From Dorea_A sp016295505 (lineage in GTDB: Bacteria > Bacillota > Clostridia > Lachnospirales > Lachnospiraceae), in contig NZ_JBDOHS010000001.1 of NCBI RefSeq assembly GCF_039832105.1, positions 288,765 through 352,764 of the forward strand: a stretch of DNA of 64,000 bases. The letters are read 5' to 3'. The notes under the pieces were generated by a model that saw nothing but the letters and a program-made list of their open reading frames with translations, did no database searches and was not told the origin of the DNA. The position numbers and the translations under genes are program-made. Positions 26,510 through 35,122 of this stretch are shown here, one piece after another (the stretch's first letter is position 1; each line of letters starts with the position of its first letter).

Positions 26510-27328
26510 TTACGCCTTACGTTCCAGTGCATATCCCAGACTCTGAAGACAGACAACAAGTACTGCCAATACCAGAATCGGATACAGCATCTGAGTCGGG
26601 TACTGTGTAATCATGGGCTTTGCATCCTGAATCAACGTCCCAAGGCTTGCACGCGGTGCCGCAATCCCGATTCCCAGAAAGCTTAAAAACGCTTCTGTAA
26701 ATATTGCTTTCGGGATCAGCAATATTGTCTGCACAATCAACAGCTCCTTTTCATTGGGAAGAATATATTTCCAGATGATACGCAGACGTGAAAATCCCAT
26801 CATCTTTGCAGCAATACAGTAATCCATCTGCCCGAGTCGTCTGGTCTCAACTCGCAGCATCTTCGCAAGATCCACCCAGCCGGACACACAAATTCCGATC
26901 ATCACACTTCTCACACTTGCTTCAAATACCAGAAGCGTAAGGATCACATACAGCATCGACGGGATCGCACTGATCACATTCATGATCTCCAGAAGAATAC
27001 TGTCCAGAAGTGGCCCGCACAGGCCCGCAAGGGAACCGACAAGCATTGCAATCAATACGCAGATTACCGTACTTCCAAATCCTACTGCCAGGCTGATACG
27101 AAGTCCATAACACACTCTGGTGAAGATATCCCTTCCAAACTTGTCTGTCCCAAACCAGTGACTTGCAGACACGCCAAGATTCTGGCTGTTCACATCCTGC
27201 ATATCATACGGATACGGAGACAGAAGCGGAACCAGTACCGCCAGCAGGATCAGCACTCCCAGAACACCCAGACACAGCTTTATATTCTTATCTTTTCTGA
27301 TTCGATTCATACATCCCGTTTTCTTCAT
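26510..27328 (-). CDS. ABC importer permease, DppC/NikC type
   Basis: A 272-residue permease with an N-terminal helix (about 17-38) and a transmembrane core. The N-terminal NLGVSASHWFGTDKFGRDIFTRV is the GTDxxGRD hallmark of DppC/OppC/NikC (quoted as HWFGTDKFGRDIFTRV). The ATPase-contacting EAA loop is around EAFLSFLGIGIAAP. It overlaps the dppB-type gene by four bases and precedes the fused ATPase. Substrate not readable from sequence. Confidence 0.9.
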   Translation of the reverse strand: MKKTGCMNRIRKDKNIKLCLGVLGVLILLAVLVPLLSPYPYDMQDVNSQNLGVSASHWFGTDKFGRDIFTRVCYGLRISLAVGFGSTVICVLIAMLVGSLAGLCGPLLDSILLEIMNVISAIPSMLYVILTLLVFEASVRSVMIGICVSGWVDLAKMLRVETRRLGQMDYCIAAKMMGFSRLRIIWKYILPNEKELLIVQTILLIPKAIFTEAFLSFLGIGIAAPRASLGTLIQDAKPMITQYPTQMLYPILVLAVLVVCLQSLGYALERKA

Positions 27329-28254
27329 CTGTTCTGCTCCGTTCCAAACCGAATTCTTGGATCCAGATACATCTGAATCACATCCAGCGCAATCTGTGTA
27401 ACGATCACGACCACTCCAACAAACATCGTAAGTCCCATAATCACCGTATAATCCCGGTTATTGATCGATGCAACGAATTCTCTTCCTAGCCCCGGAATCG
27501 TAAAGATGCTTTCCACCACAAAGCATCCCGTCACAAGATAGATCAGAAGCTGCCCCAGATAGACCAGAAGCTGAGCCAGAATCGGACGCCACATATGTCT
27601 CATCAGAATCGTTGATTTTTTCAGTCCCTTTGCCTCGAGAAATGTCGTATATCCCTGATCATACTCCTTCCACACGATACTGCAGACCATTCTGGATATC
27701 ACACAGACCGGATAGACCGACAGAGAGGCAACCGGAAGCACATAATTGGCGGCCGTCGCAACGCCTGCGATCGGAAACCACTTCAGATACACGCCAAAAC
27801 ACAACATGAAGAGAAGCGCATATACAAAGTTCGGAATCCCGACCCCCAGTCCCTGAATCAGCTGAATGGTCCGGCGGATCATAAGATGATTCGTCATGAT
27901 CTGCCAGATACCGAGGAACATGCCCATGATCAGACTCACGGCAAAGGCCAGCGCTCCGAGTCCCACGGTAACCGGAAGGCATCTTGCGATGATCGAATTC
28001 ACCGTGACTCCCGGTTTTTTGATCGACATCCCAAAGTCCCCTCGCAGCAGGTTTTTCATGTAGATGGCATACTGCACCCCCAGAGGTTCATTCATTCCAT
28101 ATTCTTCTTCCATCATCTCAAACACCTGATCCGATACACTGCCGGTATCAAAGGGATTACCCGGCATCTTATGTGCCATCACAAACGTAAGAAATGTAAG
28201 GAACAGTAATGCCGCTACTCCTGTAACCAGTCTTTTTGCAACGTACTTAGCCAC
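27325..28254 (-). CDS. ABC importer permease, DppB/NikB type
   Basis: A permease of about 309 residues. An N-terminal membrane helix (RLVTGVAALLFLTFLTFVM) is followed by the DppB-type PGNPFD segment, and the core ends in the EAA loop EYDQGYTTFLEAKGL and the family motif ESIFTIPGLGREFV. I choose GTG at 28252-28254, because AGAGAGG is ten bases upstream; a TTG at 28263 would lie almost on that RBS. Its start overlaps the hemC stop by eight bases. So a membrane transport gene is directly coupled to a porphyrin biosynthetic gene. Confidence 0.87.
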   Translation of the reverse strand: MAKYVAKRLVTGVAALLFLTFLTFVMAHKMPGNPFDTGSVSDQVFEMMEEEYGMNEPLGVQYAIYMKNLLRGDFGMSIKKPGVTVNSIIARCLPVTVGLGALAFAVSLIMGMFLGIWQIMTNHLMIRRTIQLIQGLGVGIPNFVYALLFMLCFGVYLKWFPIAGVATAANYVLPVASLSVYPVCVISRMVCSIVWKEYDQGYTTFLEAKGLKKSTILMRHMWRPILAQLLVYLGQLLIYLVTGCFVVESIFTIPGLGREFVASINNRDYTVIMGLTMFVGVVVIVTQIALDVIQMYLDPRIRFGTEQNR

Positions 28255-29131
28255 GTACTTCAAACCTCTCTTTCAACTCTGCTGCCAGAGTTCTTCCGAT
28301 CCTCTCTGCTTCCTTTTCTGGTCCCTGCTTCTTGCCGACAATGTAACTTCCCGTTTCTTCGTTATAGTATAAGCCGCTCAGGATGACCTGTCCATCTGCG
28401 ATCTGCGCATAGGCTGCAATCGGAGAACTGCAACCGCCATCCAGCGCACGTACAAAGGCTCTTTCTGCCAGCGCTGCAGTCTGTCCATCCTGATCCATGA
28501 TACAGTCCAGATAATAATAGTCTTCTCCGGCTCTTCCCTGTACTGCAAGGATTCCCTGTCCGGCAGCCGGGATCACTTCTTCCGGATCCAGGATCCGACC
28601 TGCCGCCGACTCCATACCCAGCCGTTTCAGCCCTGCCATGGCAAGCACCGTCGCATCACACATTCCTTCTTCCAGCTTCCGAAGCCTGGTCTGCACATTG
28701 CCCCGCATACCGGTAAATGTACAGTCCGGGTAAAGCTTCTCAAGCTGTACCTGACGCCTTCTGCTCGACGATCCAATCACTTTAACGGTATCTATCCCTT
28801 TGCGAAAGAGAATCACATCTCTGGGATCTTCCCGTTTGGAATAAGCCAGGATCGGAAGTGTCTCTGGCACTTCCATCGGCATATCCTTCAGGCTGTGTAC
28901 AGACAGATCTGTCCGTTTTTCCATCAGCGCAATATCCAGTTCTTTCACAAATAATCCCTTTCCTCCGACCTGATCCAGATTCCGGTCCAGAATCCTGTCA
29001 CCGGTCGTTTTCATCGTAATGATCTGCACCTCAATCTCCGGATGTGCCTGTTCGATCATATGTGCCACATGCTCGGCCTGCCATACGGCAAGCTTACTTT
29101 CCCTGCTTCCTATCCTTACCACTTTTTTCAT
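28247..29131 (-). CDS. hemC: Hydroxymethylbilane synthase (porphobilinogen deaminase) HemC
   Basis: A 294-residue enzyme that joins four porphobilinogens into hydroxymethylbilane. Motifs: IGSRESKLAVWQAEHV at the N-terminus, the arginines in IGSSSRRRQVQL, RGNVQTRLRKL, and the dipyrromethane cofactor Cys in RALDGGCSSPIAAYA. Length is normal or slightly short. It overlaps cbiK by four bases and a permease gene by eight, inside the operon that begins with cobA-hemD. HemA, HemL and HemB are not in the window. Confidence 0.96.
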   Translation of the reverse strand: MKKVVRIGSRESKLAVWQAEHVAHMIEQAHPEIEVQIITMKTTGDRILDRNLDQVGGKGLFVKELDIALMEKRTDLSVHSLKDMPMEVPETLPILAYSKREDPRDVILFRKGIDTVKVIGSSSRRRQVQLEKLYPDCTFTGMRGNVQTRLRKLEEGMCDATVLAMAGLKRLGMESAAGRILDPEEVIPAAGQGILAVQGRAGEDYYYLDCIMDQDGQTAALAERAFVRALDGGCSSPIAAYAQIADGQVILSGLYYNEETGSYIVGKKQGPEKEAERIGRTLAAELKERFEVRG

Positions 29132-29901
29132 GATTCCATTGCCTCTCTCACATGTTCTGCAAATATGCGCTGTATTCCTTCTATCTCTCCAAGTCCCCGT
29201 TCCACAACGATGGATGAAAATCCCATGTTCTGAAATCTGACGAGCCAGGATTCTTCTCCGTCTGTCAGACTCCGGTATACATGCTCGCCGCTCACGATCA
29301 TAAACGGAATGATCCTAAGCGGCTTTGGATCCAGATAACGGAGTTTCTGAACCACATCTGTGATATTCGGGTATCCATTTACGGTTCCGACCAGTACATT
29401 CGAATAGCCCATGGAATGAAATGCATATTCCAGCATCGTATATGCGGACTGTGCATATCCTATTGTGCCATGTCCTGCGATTACAATCACCTCATCCTTG
29501 CTCATCTTCCAGTCTTCAATCATATAATGCACACAGGCCTTATAATCTTCCACCTGACTGAGCAGCGGTTCTCCAAGCTTCAGCGTCTGAAACAGTTCCT
29601 GATAATCTTCCAGCGCATCTTTCAGTTTTTCGTATTCCAGCCCATATACTACATAGGTCGGCTGAACTACTACGTGTTCAATTCCGTCCTTTTGCATCCG
29701 AACCATCGCTTCCTCCAGCGTCGGTACGGCAATCCTGCTTTCTTCCCACAATTTCTCTATGATTTTCTGACTGGTAAATGCTCTGTACACAGGATAGTTT
29801 TCGAACTCTTTCCTCAGATATGCCTCGATCCCACCGATGGACCGCTCCAGATTTTCTCTGTGTCTCGTTCCGAAACTAATCACCAATATCGCTTTTTTCA
29901 T
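29128..29901 (-). CDS. cbiK: CbiK-type sirohydrochlorin chelatase (divergent copy)
   Basis: A 257-residue class II chelatase that inserts a metal (cobalt, nickel or iron) into sirohydrochlorin. N-terminal motif ILVISFGTRHRENLERSIGGIE. The first metal-binding region is IVIAGHGTIGYAQSAY with the conserved His, and the second is VSGEHVYRSLTDGEESWL, where most CbiKs read close to GDHAxNDMAG with DEEDSW. The second region is therefore changed, while the other copy in this window (47154-47939) is standard. It lies between the transporter binding protein and hemC. The metal cannot be told from sequence. No signal peptide, so cytoplasmic. Confidence 0.85.
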   Translation of the reverse strand: MKKAILVISFGTRHRENLERSIGGIEAYLRKEFENYPVYRAFTSQKIIEKLWEESRIAVPTLEEAMVRMQKDGIEHVVVQPTYVVYGLEYEKLKDALEDYQELFQTLKLGEPLLSQVEDYKACVHYMIEDWKMSKDEVIVIAGHGTIGYAQSAYTMLEYAFHSMGYSNVLVGTVNGYPNITDVVQKLRYLDPKPLRIIPFMIVSGEHVYRSLTDGEESWLVRFQNMGFSSIVVERGLGEIEGIQRIFAEHVREAMES

Positions 29902-29920
29902 CCATCTTCCTCCTGATCAC

Positions 29921-31534
29921 TTACTCTACAGAAGCTCCTCTGATCTCCAGAGCACCTGTTGCCGAAATCTGTGAAATTCCCTTAATATTCGGCCGAATCA
30001 GATTGACACTGTGCATGGAATATAACGGAATAATGTAGAACTGTTCACCGATCGCATACTGTTCTGCTTCGTGCATCATCTCACTTCTTTTCACCGGATC
30101 TGTCTCCACATCTGATTCTGCAACCATCTTATCATAGGTTTCATCCTGAATGCCACTGCAATTATAGGTACTGTTAGACAGCAGCATAGACAGATACGTA
30201 TTTGGATCTGCAAAATCCGCAGTCCAGTTCATACGGCAGAGCTCGAAATTTCCCGCTCTTCTTTCTGAATAATTAACCTGCAGCTCCTGCGCGTTCAACT
30301 CCAGCGTGATTCCAAGATTCTCCTTGAGCTGCTGCTGCAAAGCCTGCGCTGTATCCATATCCATTTCCAGTGTCGGATAGTTATAAGTAAGTACCGGGAA
30401 GCCTTCTCCATTCGGATATCCGGCCTCAGCAAGCAGTTCTCTTGCCCTTTCCAGATTCTCCTCAAATGGTGCTTCTGCTCCGGAGACAAAATATTCTCCC
30501 GTAGATTTGTCTGTCATGTATTTTGCAATAAAGTTCACCGTCGGTTCCACATCGCTTCCTACCATCTGGCACAACTCTTCTCTGTTGATCCCAAGATTCA
30601 GAGCCTCCCGGACTCTGACATCACGGAACACTTCTACTTTATCCAGATTCATATAGATATAACGTGTTGCGATTGCATCCGTGACAACCAGATCGTCTTT
30701 TCCCTCATATTCATCCATTACAGTTCCAAGAAGCGCCGGTGCTACATCCACTTCCCCTGTCTCATAGGCAGCAGCCATGGACTGCTTGCTGTCAAAAAAC
30801 TTATATGTGATCTGATCCAGACTGACCGCGTTGGCGTTCCAGTAATTCGGATTCTTCTTCAGTACAAAGTACTGCTGAGGAACATACTCTGCCAGATAGA
30901 ACGGTCCATTAGATACGCTGGTCTCCGGATTCGTATCCCATCCGCTTCCCACAGCATCTGCATAAGCTGCGCAGGACGGAGTATAGACTGGAAGTCTCAG
31001 AAGGTCCAGAAAATATACACATGGTGTGGACAGATGAAAAATGATCGTATCATCATCCGGTGTCTCCAGCCCCAGTGTACTCATGTCTGCTTCTCCGTTA
31101 TAGATTGCCTCAGCGTTTTCAATCGGAAACAGATAATTCGAATATCCGTTTCCACTTTCCGGATCCAGAGATCGCTCGATCGTATTGCGGAAGTCAGCAG
31201 ATGTCACCGGTGTTCCGTCTGACCATTTTGCATTTTCACGGAGATGGAAAGTCCACTCCGTCTGGTCATCGTTGACCTCATATGATTCTGCCGCACGATA
31301 TTCAATCTCTCCATCTGCATTGTATGTTAACAGTTCATCCAGTGCGGTCACAGAATATGCAAGATAAGTATCCGCAATCATTCCGGCCGGATCCAGTCCG
31401 CCGCTCTCGCTGTTTGTTCCTACTGTTATCGCCTTTTCCTCACCCGTTGTTTCTTCTGATTTATTTCCACATCCTGCCATCATTGTAAGTACAAGTGCAG
31501 CAGAAAGAATGGCTGCTGTTAATCTTTTCATCAT
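29921..31534 (-). CDS. Solute-binding lipoprotein of a peptide/nickel-type ABC importer
   Basis: A 537-residue family 5 solute-binding protein (OppA/DppA/NikA). The signal peptide ends in the lipobox MMAGC. Family stretches are TVGTNSESGGLDPAG, EWTFHLRENAKWSDGTPVTSADF, YVPQQYFVLKKNPNYW and RVREALNLGINREEL. It overlaps cobA-hemD by four bases and is followed by cbiK and hemC, then the permeases and ATPase. Relatives bind peptides, nickel or metallophores, and E. coli DppA also delivers 5-aminolevulinate and heme. A tetrapyrrole-related ligand is suggested here only by operon context. Confidence 0.88.
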   Translation of the reverse strand: MMKRLTAAILSAALVLTMMAGCGNKSEETTGEEKAITVGTNSESGGLDPAGMIADTYLAYSVTALDELLTYNADGEIEYRAAESYEVNDDQTEWTFHLRENAKWSDGTPVTSADFRNTIERSLDPESGNGYSNYLFPIENAEAIYNGEADMSTLGLETPDDDTIIFHLSTPCVYFLDLLRLPVYTPSCAAYADAVGSGWDTNPETSVSNGPFYLAEYVPQQYFVLKKNPNYWNANAVSLDQITYKFFDSKQSMAAAYETGEVDVAPALLGTVMDEYEGKDDLVVTDAIATRYIYMNLDKVEVFRDVRVREALNLGINREELCQMVGSDVEPTVNFIAKYMTDKSTGEYFVSGAEAPFEENLERARELLAEAGYPNGEGFPVLTYNYPTLEMDMDTAQALQQQLKENLGITLELNAQELQVNYSERRAGNFELCRMNWTADFADPNTYLSMLLSNSTYNCSGIQDETYDKMVAESDVETDPVKRSEMMHEAEQYAIGEQFYIIPLYSMHSVNLIRPNIKGISQISATGALEIRGASVE

Positions 31535-33072
31535 CTTTCCTCCTGTGCTTTACATAATTCCTTCAGTTTCTTTACCATACCGGCAATGGTTGCCTGATCA
31601 GAAATCTCAATCTGCATATGATACTTTTCTGCTTCTCTCGCCGTCTGTTCTCCGATACACAATGCCGGAACCTTTGTAAAATCCATATCCTTCATCGTCT
31701 GCACAAATCCTCGCACGGTGGACGCGCTTGTAAATGTTACGCGGTCGATCTGCCCATTTTCTATCTTCTCCGTGATTATGTCTGCCAGAGGACTGTTCTC
31801 CCTACAGAGCGTCTCATAAATCGCAACATCCCGGTACTGTATATTGCCGGCATCCAGCTCTTCTTTCAGTTCCTCAGATCCTTCTTTTGCACGAAGGAGG
31901 TATACGACTGCATCTTTTCCTGCCGTCTGCACCAATGCCTTTCCCAGTTCTTTTCCATTGTATACTTCCGGCATCAGGTCGGCCATCCAGCCATATCGTT
32001 CCAGTTCCTTTGCCGTCGCCTCCCCGATGACCGCGAATTTCAAGTCCACACCGGCCCGAAGAATTCTGCGAAGATCCGTCTTTTTTCCGGCAAGTGTAGT
32101 TCCAAAGAAGGTCTCTACTCCCGTCGGGCTCGTAAAGGTAAGCCATACTTCCCGTTCTTCTGATTCCGCCAGAAGTTCCGACAGATCCACCTGTTCCGGA
32201 CTGATCGGTGTTGTATCGATCATCGGAATCTCAAGCACCTCTGCACCCGCATCCCGAAGCTCCTTTGTAAGTCTGCTTGCTTTATTTCTTGCTCTGGTCA
32301 CCACGATCTGCCTGCCGGCAAGCTCTCTCTTCTCATACCAGGAAAATTCTTCCGACAATGCACATACCTTTCCCACAACAATGATTGCCGGAGTCTGTAT
32401 CTTCGCTTTCTTAGAGTCCTCTTCCAGCCTGCTCACGGTTGATACCACTTTTCTCTGACAATATCTGGTGCCCTGTTCCAGCACTGCAGCCGGCATATCA
32501 GGATCCATTCCGGCCTGCATAAGCTTCTCCATCACATGTCCCATTGCCCGGATGCTCATAAGAAATACCAGCGTAGCATTCATTCTGACAAGTGATTCAT
32601 AATCTGTGCGATCCTGTCCGTCTTTTCGCGGATGCCCAGTGATCACATGAAAAGAAGACGTATAATCCCGATGTGTCACAGGAATTCCGGCATAGGCCGG
32701 AACCGCTACAGCTGAAGTGATCCCCGGAACCACCTCAAACGGCACGCCATGCTCTGCAAGAAGCTCCAGTTCCTCTCCGCCACGCCCGAACACGAACGGA
32801 TCTCCGCCCTTTAACCGTACCACCTTTTTCCCTTTCAACGCTTCCTTAAGAAGAATCTGATTCGTCTCTTCCTGCGGAACAGAATGCTTTCCGGATCGTT
32901 TTCCTACGGATACCTTCTCTACTTTTTCCGGTAGCATACACAGGATCTCTTCACCGACCAGTGCATCGTATGCTATAAAATCCGCCTGCTCAATGACCTC
33001 TATTGCTTTTTTGGTTAATAATCCTATATCTCCAGGGCCGGCTCCTACCAGCCATACCTTTCCATTATTCAT
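31531..33072 (-). CDS. cobA-hemD: Uroporphyrinogen-III methyltransferase / uroporphyrinogen-III synthase fusion
   Basis: A 513-residue bifunctional enzyme. Residues about 1-245 are SUMT (CobA/SirA): VWLVGAGPGDIGLLT, VVRLKGGDPFVFGRGGEE, and GITSAVAVPAYAGIPVTHR. It methylates uroporphyrinogen III to precorrin-2. Residues about 255-510 are HemD (uroporphyrinogen-III synthase): IVVTRARNKASRLTKEL, WLTFTSPTGVETFF and VTFTSASTVRGFV. The fusion is common in Clostridia. It heads the operon with a probable cobalamin riboswitch before it. The product can go to siroheme (dehydrogenase at 48079) or to cobalamin. Confidence 0.95.
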   Translation of the reverse strand: MNNGKVWLVGAGPGDIGLLTKKAIEVIEQADFIAYDALVGEEILCMLPEKVEKVSVGKRSGKHSVPQEETNQILLKEALKGKKVVRLKGGDPFVFGRGGEELELLAEHGVPFEVVPGITSAVAVPAYAGIPVTHRDYTSSFHVITGHPRKDGQDRTDYESLVRMNATLVFLMSIRAMGHVMEKLMQAGMDPDMPAAVLEQGTRYCQRKVVSTVSRLEEDSKKAKIQTPAIIVVGKVCALSEEFSWYEKRELAGRQIVVTRARNKASRLTKELRDAGAEVLEIPMIDTTPISPEQVDLSELLAESEEREVWLTFTSPTGVETFFGTTLAGKKTDLRRILRAGVDLKFAVIGEATAKELERYGWMADLMPEVYNGKELGKALVQTAGKDAVVYLLRAKEGSEELKEELDAGNIQYRDVAIYETLCRENSPLADIITEKIENGQIDRVTFTSASTVRGFVQTMKDMDFTKVPALCIGEQTAREAEKYHMQIEISDQATIAGMVKKLKELCKAQEER

Positions 33073-33156
33073 CTCAATATCACTCCTTCACATATGAATA
33101 GATTTTAACAAGATACACCTTTTCCCACAATACTTATTTTATGGAATTGCTTTGCG

Positions 33157-33213
33157 GGTAATGACATAGATCCATGCGTTACATCTGCAGATACATCAAT
33201 CCATGTCATTACC
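33157..33213 (-). promoter_or_regulatory. Expression-platform hairpin after the riboswitch
   Basis: On the minus strand GGTAATGACAT (33213-33203) pairs perfectly with ATGTCATTACC (33167-33157) over 11 bases. The 5' arm begins within the GCAGGT end of the riboswitch core, so aptamer folding and this stem compete, as expected for a switch. Confidence 0.6.
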
Positions 33214-33355
33214 TGCAAATTCTCCTGGGCTTAGATACGCAAACAGCCATACCCGCACTTCCCGTTCCATTTTCCAAAGAGAGCTTCTCTTCAAAACACT
33301 GTACCGAGGTCGTCGCGGATATGGCTGTTCGGCTATATTTTCCTGCTACTCATGA
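33211..33355 (-). ncRNA. Probable cobalamin riboswitch in the cobA-hemD leader
   Basis: On the minus strand the leader contains, in order, GCAGGAAAATATAGCCGAAC, CCGCGAC, GGTACAGTG, GGGAAGTGCGGG and AAGCCCAGGAGAA then GCAGGT. These fit the conserved blocks of the cobalamin riboswitch, including the 3' block GGGAAG...GCCAGGAGAcCUGCC, in an atypical version. CAGCCATA and TATGGCTG pair across the central domain. A cobalamin switch would repress tetrapyrrole and uptake genes when B12 is plentiful. Seen by eye only; a covariance search is decisive. Confidence 0.65.
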
Positions 33356-33370
33356 GCTTATTCCTGTAGC

Positions 33371-34282
33371 TTATTTCTGTGCTGCCAGAAATTCTTCTAC
33401 TTCTTTTTCTATCGGAATCGGTGTAACTGCACCATATCCTCTGGTAGAAAGTGCAGCCGCCGCATTGGCATATCTTGCACAATCCATCGGAGACATACCC
33501 TTGATATAACGAGAGCAGAATGCTCCGTCAAATGTGTCTCCGGCACCTGTCTGATCCACTGTATCTACCTTATATCCCGGGATGATCTCCTTCTTACCGT
33601 CAGCGGATACCATAACACCCTTGGAGCCAAGTTTCAGAACAACAACTTTTACTCCGATAGAATGATAGTAATCTGCAATTGCCTCCGGATCGTCCATTCC
33701 TGTAATCGACTGTGCATCTTCAAGACTTGGCATAAAGATATCACAGTAAGGAACGGTTGCATTGATGATTGCTGCAGCTCTTTCTTTAGACCACAGTTTC
33801 AGTCTGATGTTCGGGTCATAGGTTACGATTACATTGTTTGCACGGGCTATCTTGCATGCCTCAAAGATAGCATCACATGCAGAATTACTGATTGCCTGAC
33901 TGATTCCGGATACATGAAGCAGCTTCGCACTTGCGATCAGCTGTTCCGGAACGTCTGCCGGTCCCATCTTACTTGCAGCAGATCCTGCACGAAAATATGT
34001 GAATTCATGTCCTTTTTCTGTGTAGGTAATAAAATACAGTCCTGTATGAGCGGTTGTAAGACGATTTACATAAGAAGTATCAACGCCTTCGCTCTCCCAC
34101 AGTTTCATGAATGCATCGCCAAATGTATCCTGTCCTACCTGTGTGAAGTAAGCAGTCTGTGCTCCCTGGCGTGCTGCTGCCATCAGGAAGTTGGAGGTAT
34201 CTCCACCAAATCCTTCTTTATAAATACCCTTTTCGGTATTGCTTAATTCCATTAACGGTTCGCCAATTGATACTATATCCAT
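33371..34282 (-). CDS. kdgK: 2-keto-3-deoxygluconate kinase (PfkB family)
   Basis: A 303-residue ribokinase-like sugar kinase. The start MDIVSIGEPLMEL follows AAAGGAG seven bases upstream, so an earlier in-frame codon is rejected. The sugar-binding GFGGDTSNFLMAAARQGA and the ATP/anion-hole motif DQTGAGDTFDGAF are clear. KDG kinase phosphorylates 2-keto-3-deoxygluconate to KDPG, the substrate of the aldolase encoded at the operon start (38815-39777). PfkB substrate calls from sequence are soft, but this pairing supports KDG. It is the last gene of the sugar-acid operon; its stop is followed directly by the riboswitch leader of the next one. Confidence 0.82.
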   Translation of the reverse strand: MDIVSIGEPLMELSNTEKGIYKEGFGGDTSNFLMAAARQGAQTAYFTQVGQDTFGDAFMKLWESEGVDTSYVNRLTTAHTGLYFITYTEKGHEFTYFRAGSAASKMGPADVPEQLIASAKLLHVSGISQAISNSACDAIFEACKIARANNVIVTYDPNIRLKLWSKERAAAIINATVPYCDIFMPSLEDAQSITGMDDPEAIADYYHSIGVKVVVLKLGSKGVMVSADGKKEIIPGYKVDTVDQTGAGDTFDGAFCSRYIKGMSPMDCARYANAAAALSTRGYGAVTPIPIEKEVEEFLAAQK

Positions 34283-34330
34283 GATTCTTTCTCCTTTAAT
34301 CATACCCTCATGTTGGCCATGTACTAATCA

Positions 34331-34351
34331 TCCCGCCATAAAATGGCGGGA
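34331..34351. repeat. Perfect GC-rich hairpin between kdgK and the RraA-family gene
   Basis: Nine-base arms TCCCGCCAT (34331-34339) and ATGGCGGGA (34343-34351) with an AAA loop. No T tract on either side. It may protect or process the polycistronic mRNA, or reduce kdgK expression. Confidence 0.6.
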
Positions 34352-34394
34352 CAATCAGGTGAAACATTATGTCTGATCCATAGGGTATATATGT

Positions 34395-35084
34395 CTATAC
34401 ACGGTTGAATTTATCAAGACCAGCTTTAATAGATCCCTGCTCGATGATCAGCTGAGCTTCCAGAAGCTCTGTAGCTTCGATTTCTTCACATACCTTTAAT
34501 ACTTCTTCAATGCTGTCCTTCGGAATTGCAACAACACCGGAGCAGTCAGCAACGATCAGGTCGCCAGGAGCTACCATGATACCGCCGCACATTACAGGTA
34601 CGTTATTTGCATATGTTTTATATTTTCCTAATGTTGTATTAGCAGAAATACCTCTTGAGAAGATCTCAAATTTTCTTCCTCCGTAAAGTCCGCCTTCAGC
34701 CTGTCCTTTTCTGATCTCTTCTACATCACGAAGTCCACCGTCAAGGATTGCGCCTGCGAAGTTGTTAGCTACAGCACCGGCTGTCATGATACCGCCCCAC
34801 AGAGCAACATCTTTATCGCTGTTAGCCATGCTGATAACCATTACGCTTCCTGCTTCCTCACATGCGTCCATAGCTTCAAATGCATGGGTTGGTCCACAGT
34901 TTTCTCCGTTTGCAGGTCCTTCCTGTACGGTTACAGCCGGTCCTACAAGTCTTTCACTTCCGGAAATTCTTGGCTGCATTTCATAATCCATGTAACGACG
35001 GCAGCCACATACTTTTTCACATGCATCAGATACAGATGCGCTTGCGATTACTTTAAATCTTTCGATGATATCTTTACTTACCAT
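34395..35084 (-). CDS. RraA-family aldolase/decarboxylase-like protein
   Basis: A 229-residue member of the RraA/HMG-aldolase superfamily. The AILDGGLRDVEEIR stretch holds the metal- and substrate-binding Asp-Arg pair, and GPAVTVQEGPANG and VMVISMANSDKDVALWGGI match the fold. Members cleave 4-hydroxy-4-methyl-2-oxoglutarate-type acids or decarboxylate oxaloacetate. In E. coli, RraA itself inhibits RNase E. In this operon (FAH-family enzyme upstream, KDG kinase downstream) a step in keto-acid breakdown is more likely. Substrate unknown. AGGAGG precedes the ATG. Confidence 0.82.
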   Translation of the reverse strand: MVSKDIIERFKVIASASVSDACEKVCGCRRYMDYEMQPRISGSERLVGPAVTVQEGPANGENCGPTHAFEAMDACEEAGSVMVISMANSDKDVALWGGIMTAGAVANNFAGAILDGGLRDVEEIRKGQAEGGLYGGRKFEIFSRGISANTTLGKYKTYANNVPVMCGGIMVAPGDLIVADCSGVVAIPKDSIEEVLKVCEEIEATELLEAQLIIEQGSIKAGLDKFNRV

Positions 35085-35122
35085 TTTCTTATCCTCCTAG
35101 AATCCTTCCATTCAATAACTGA

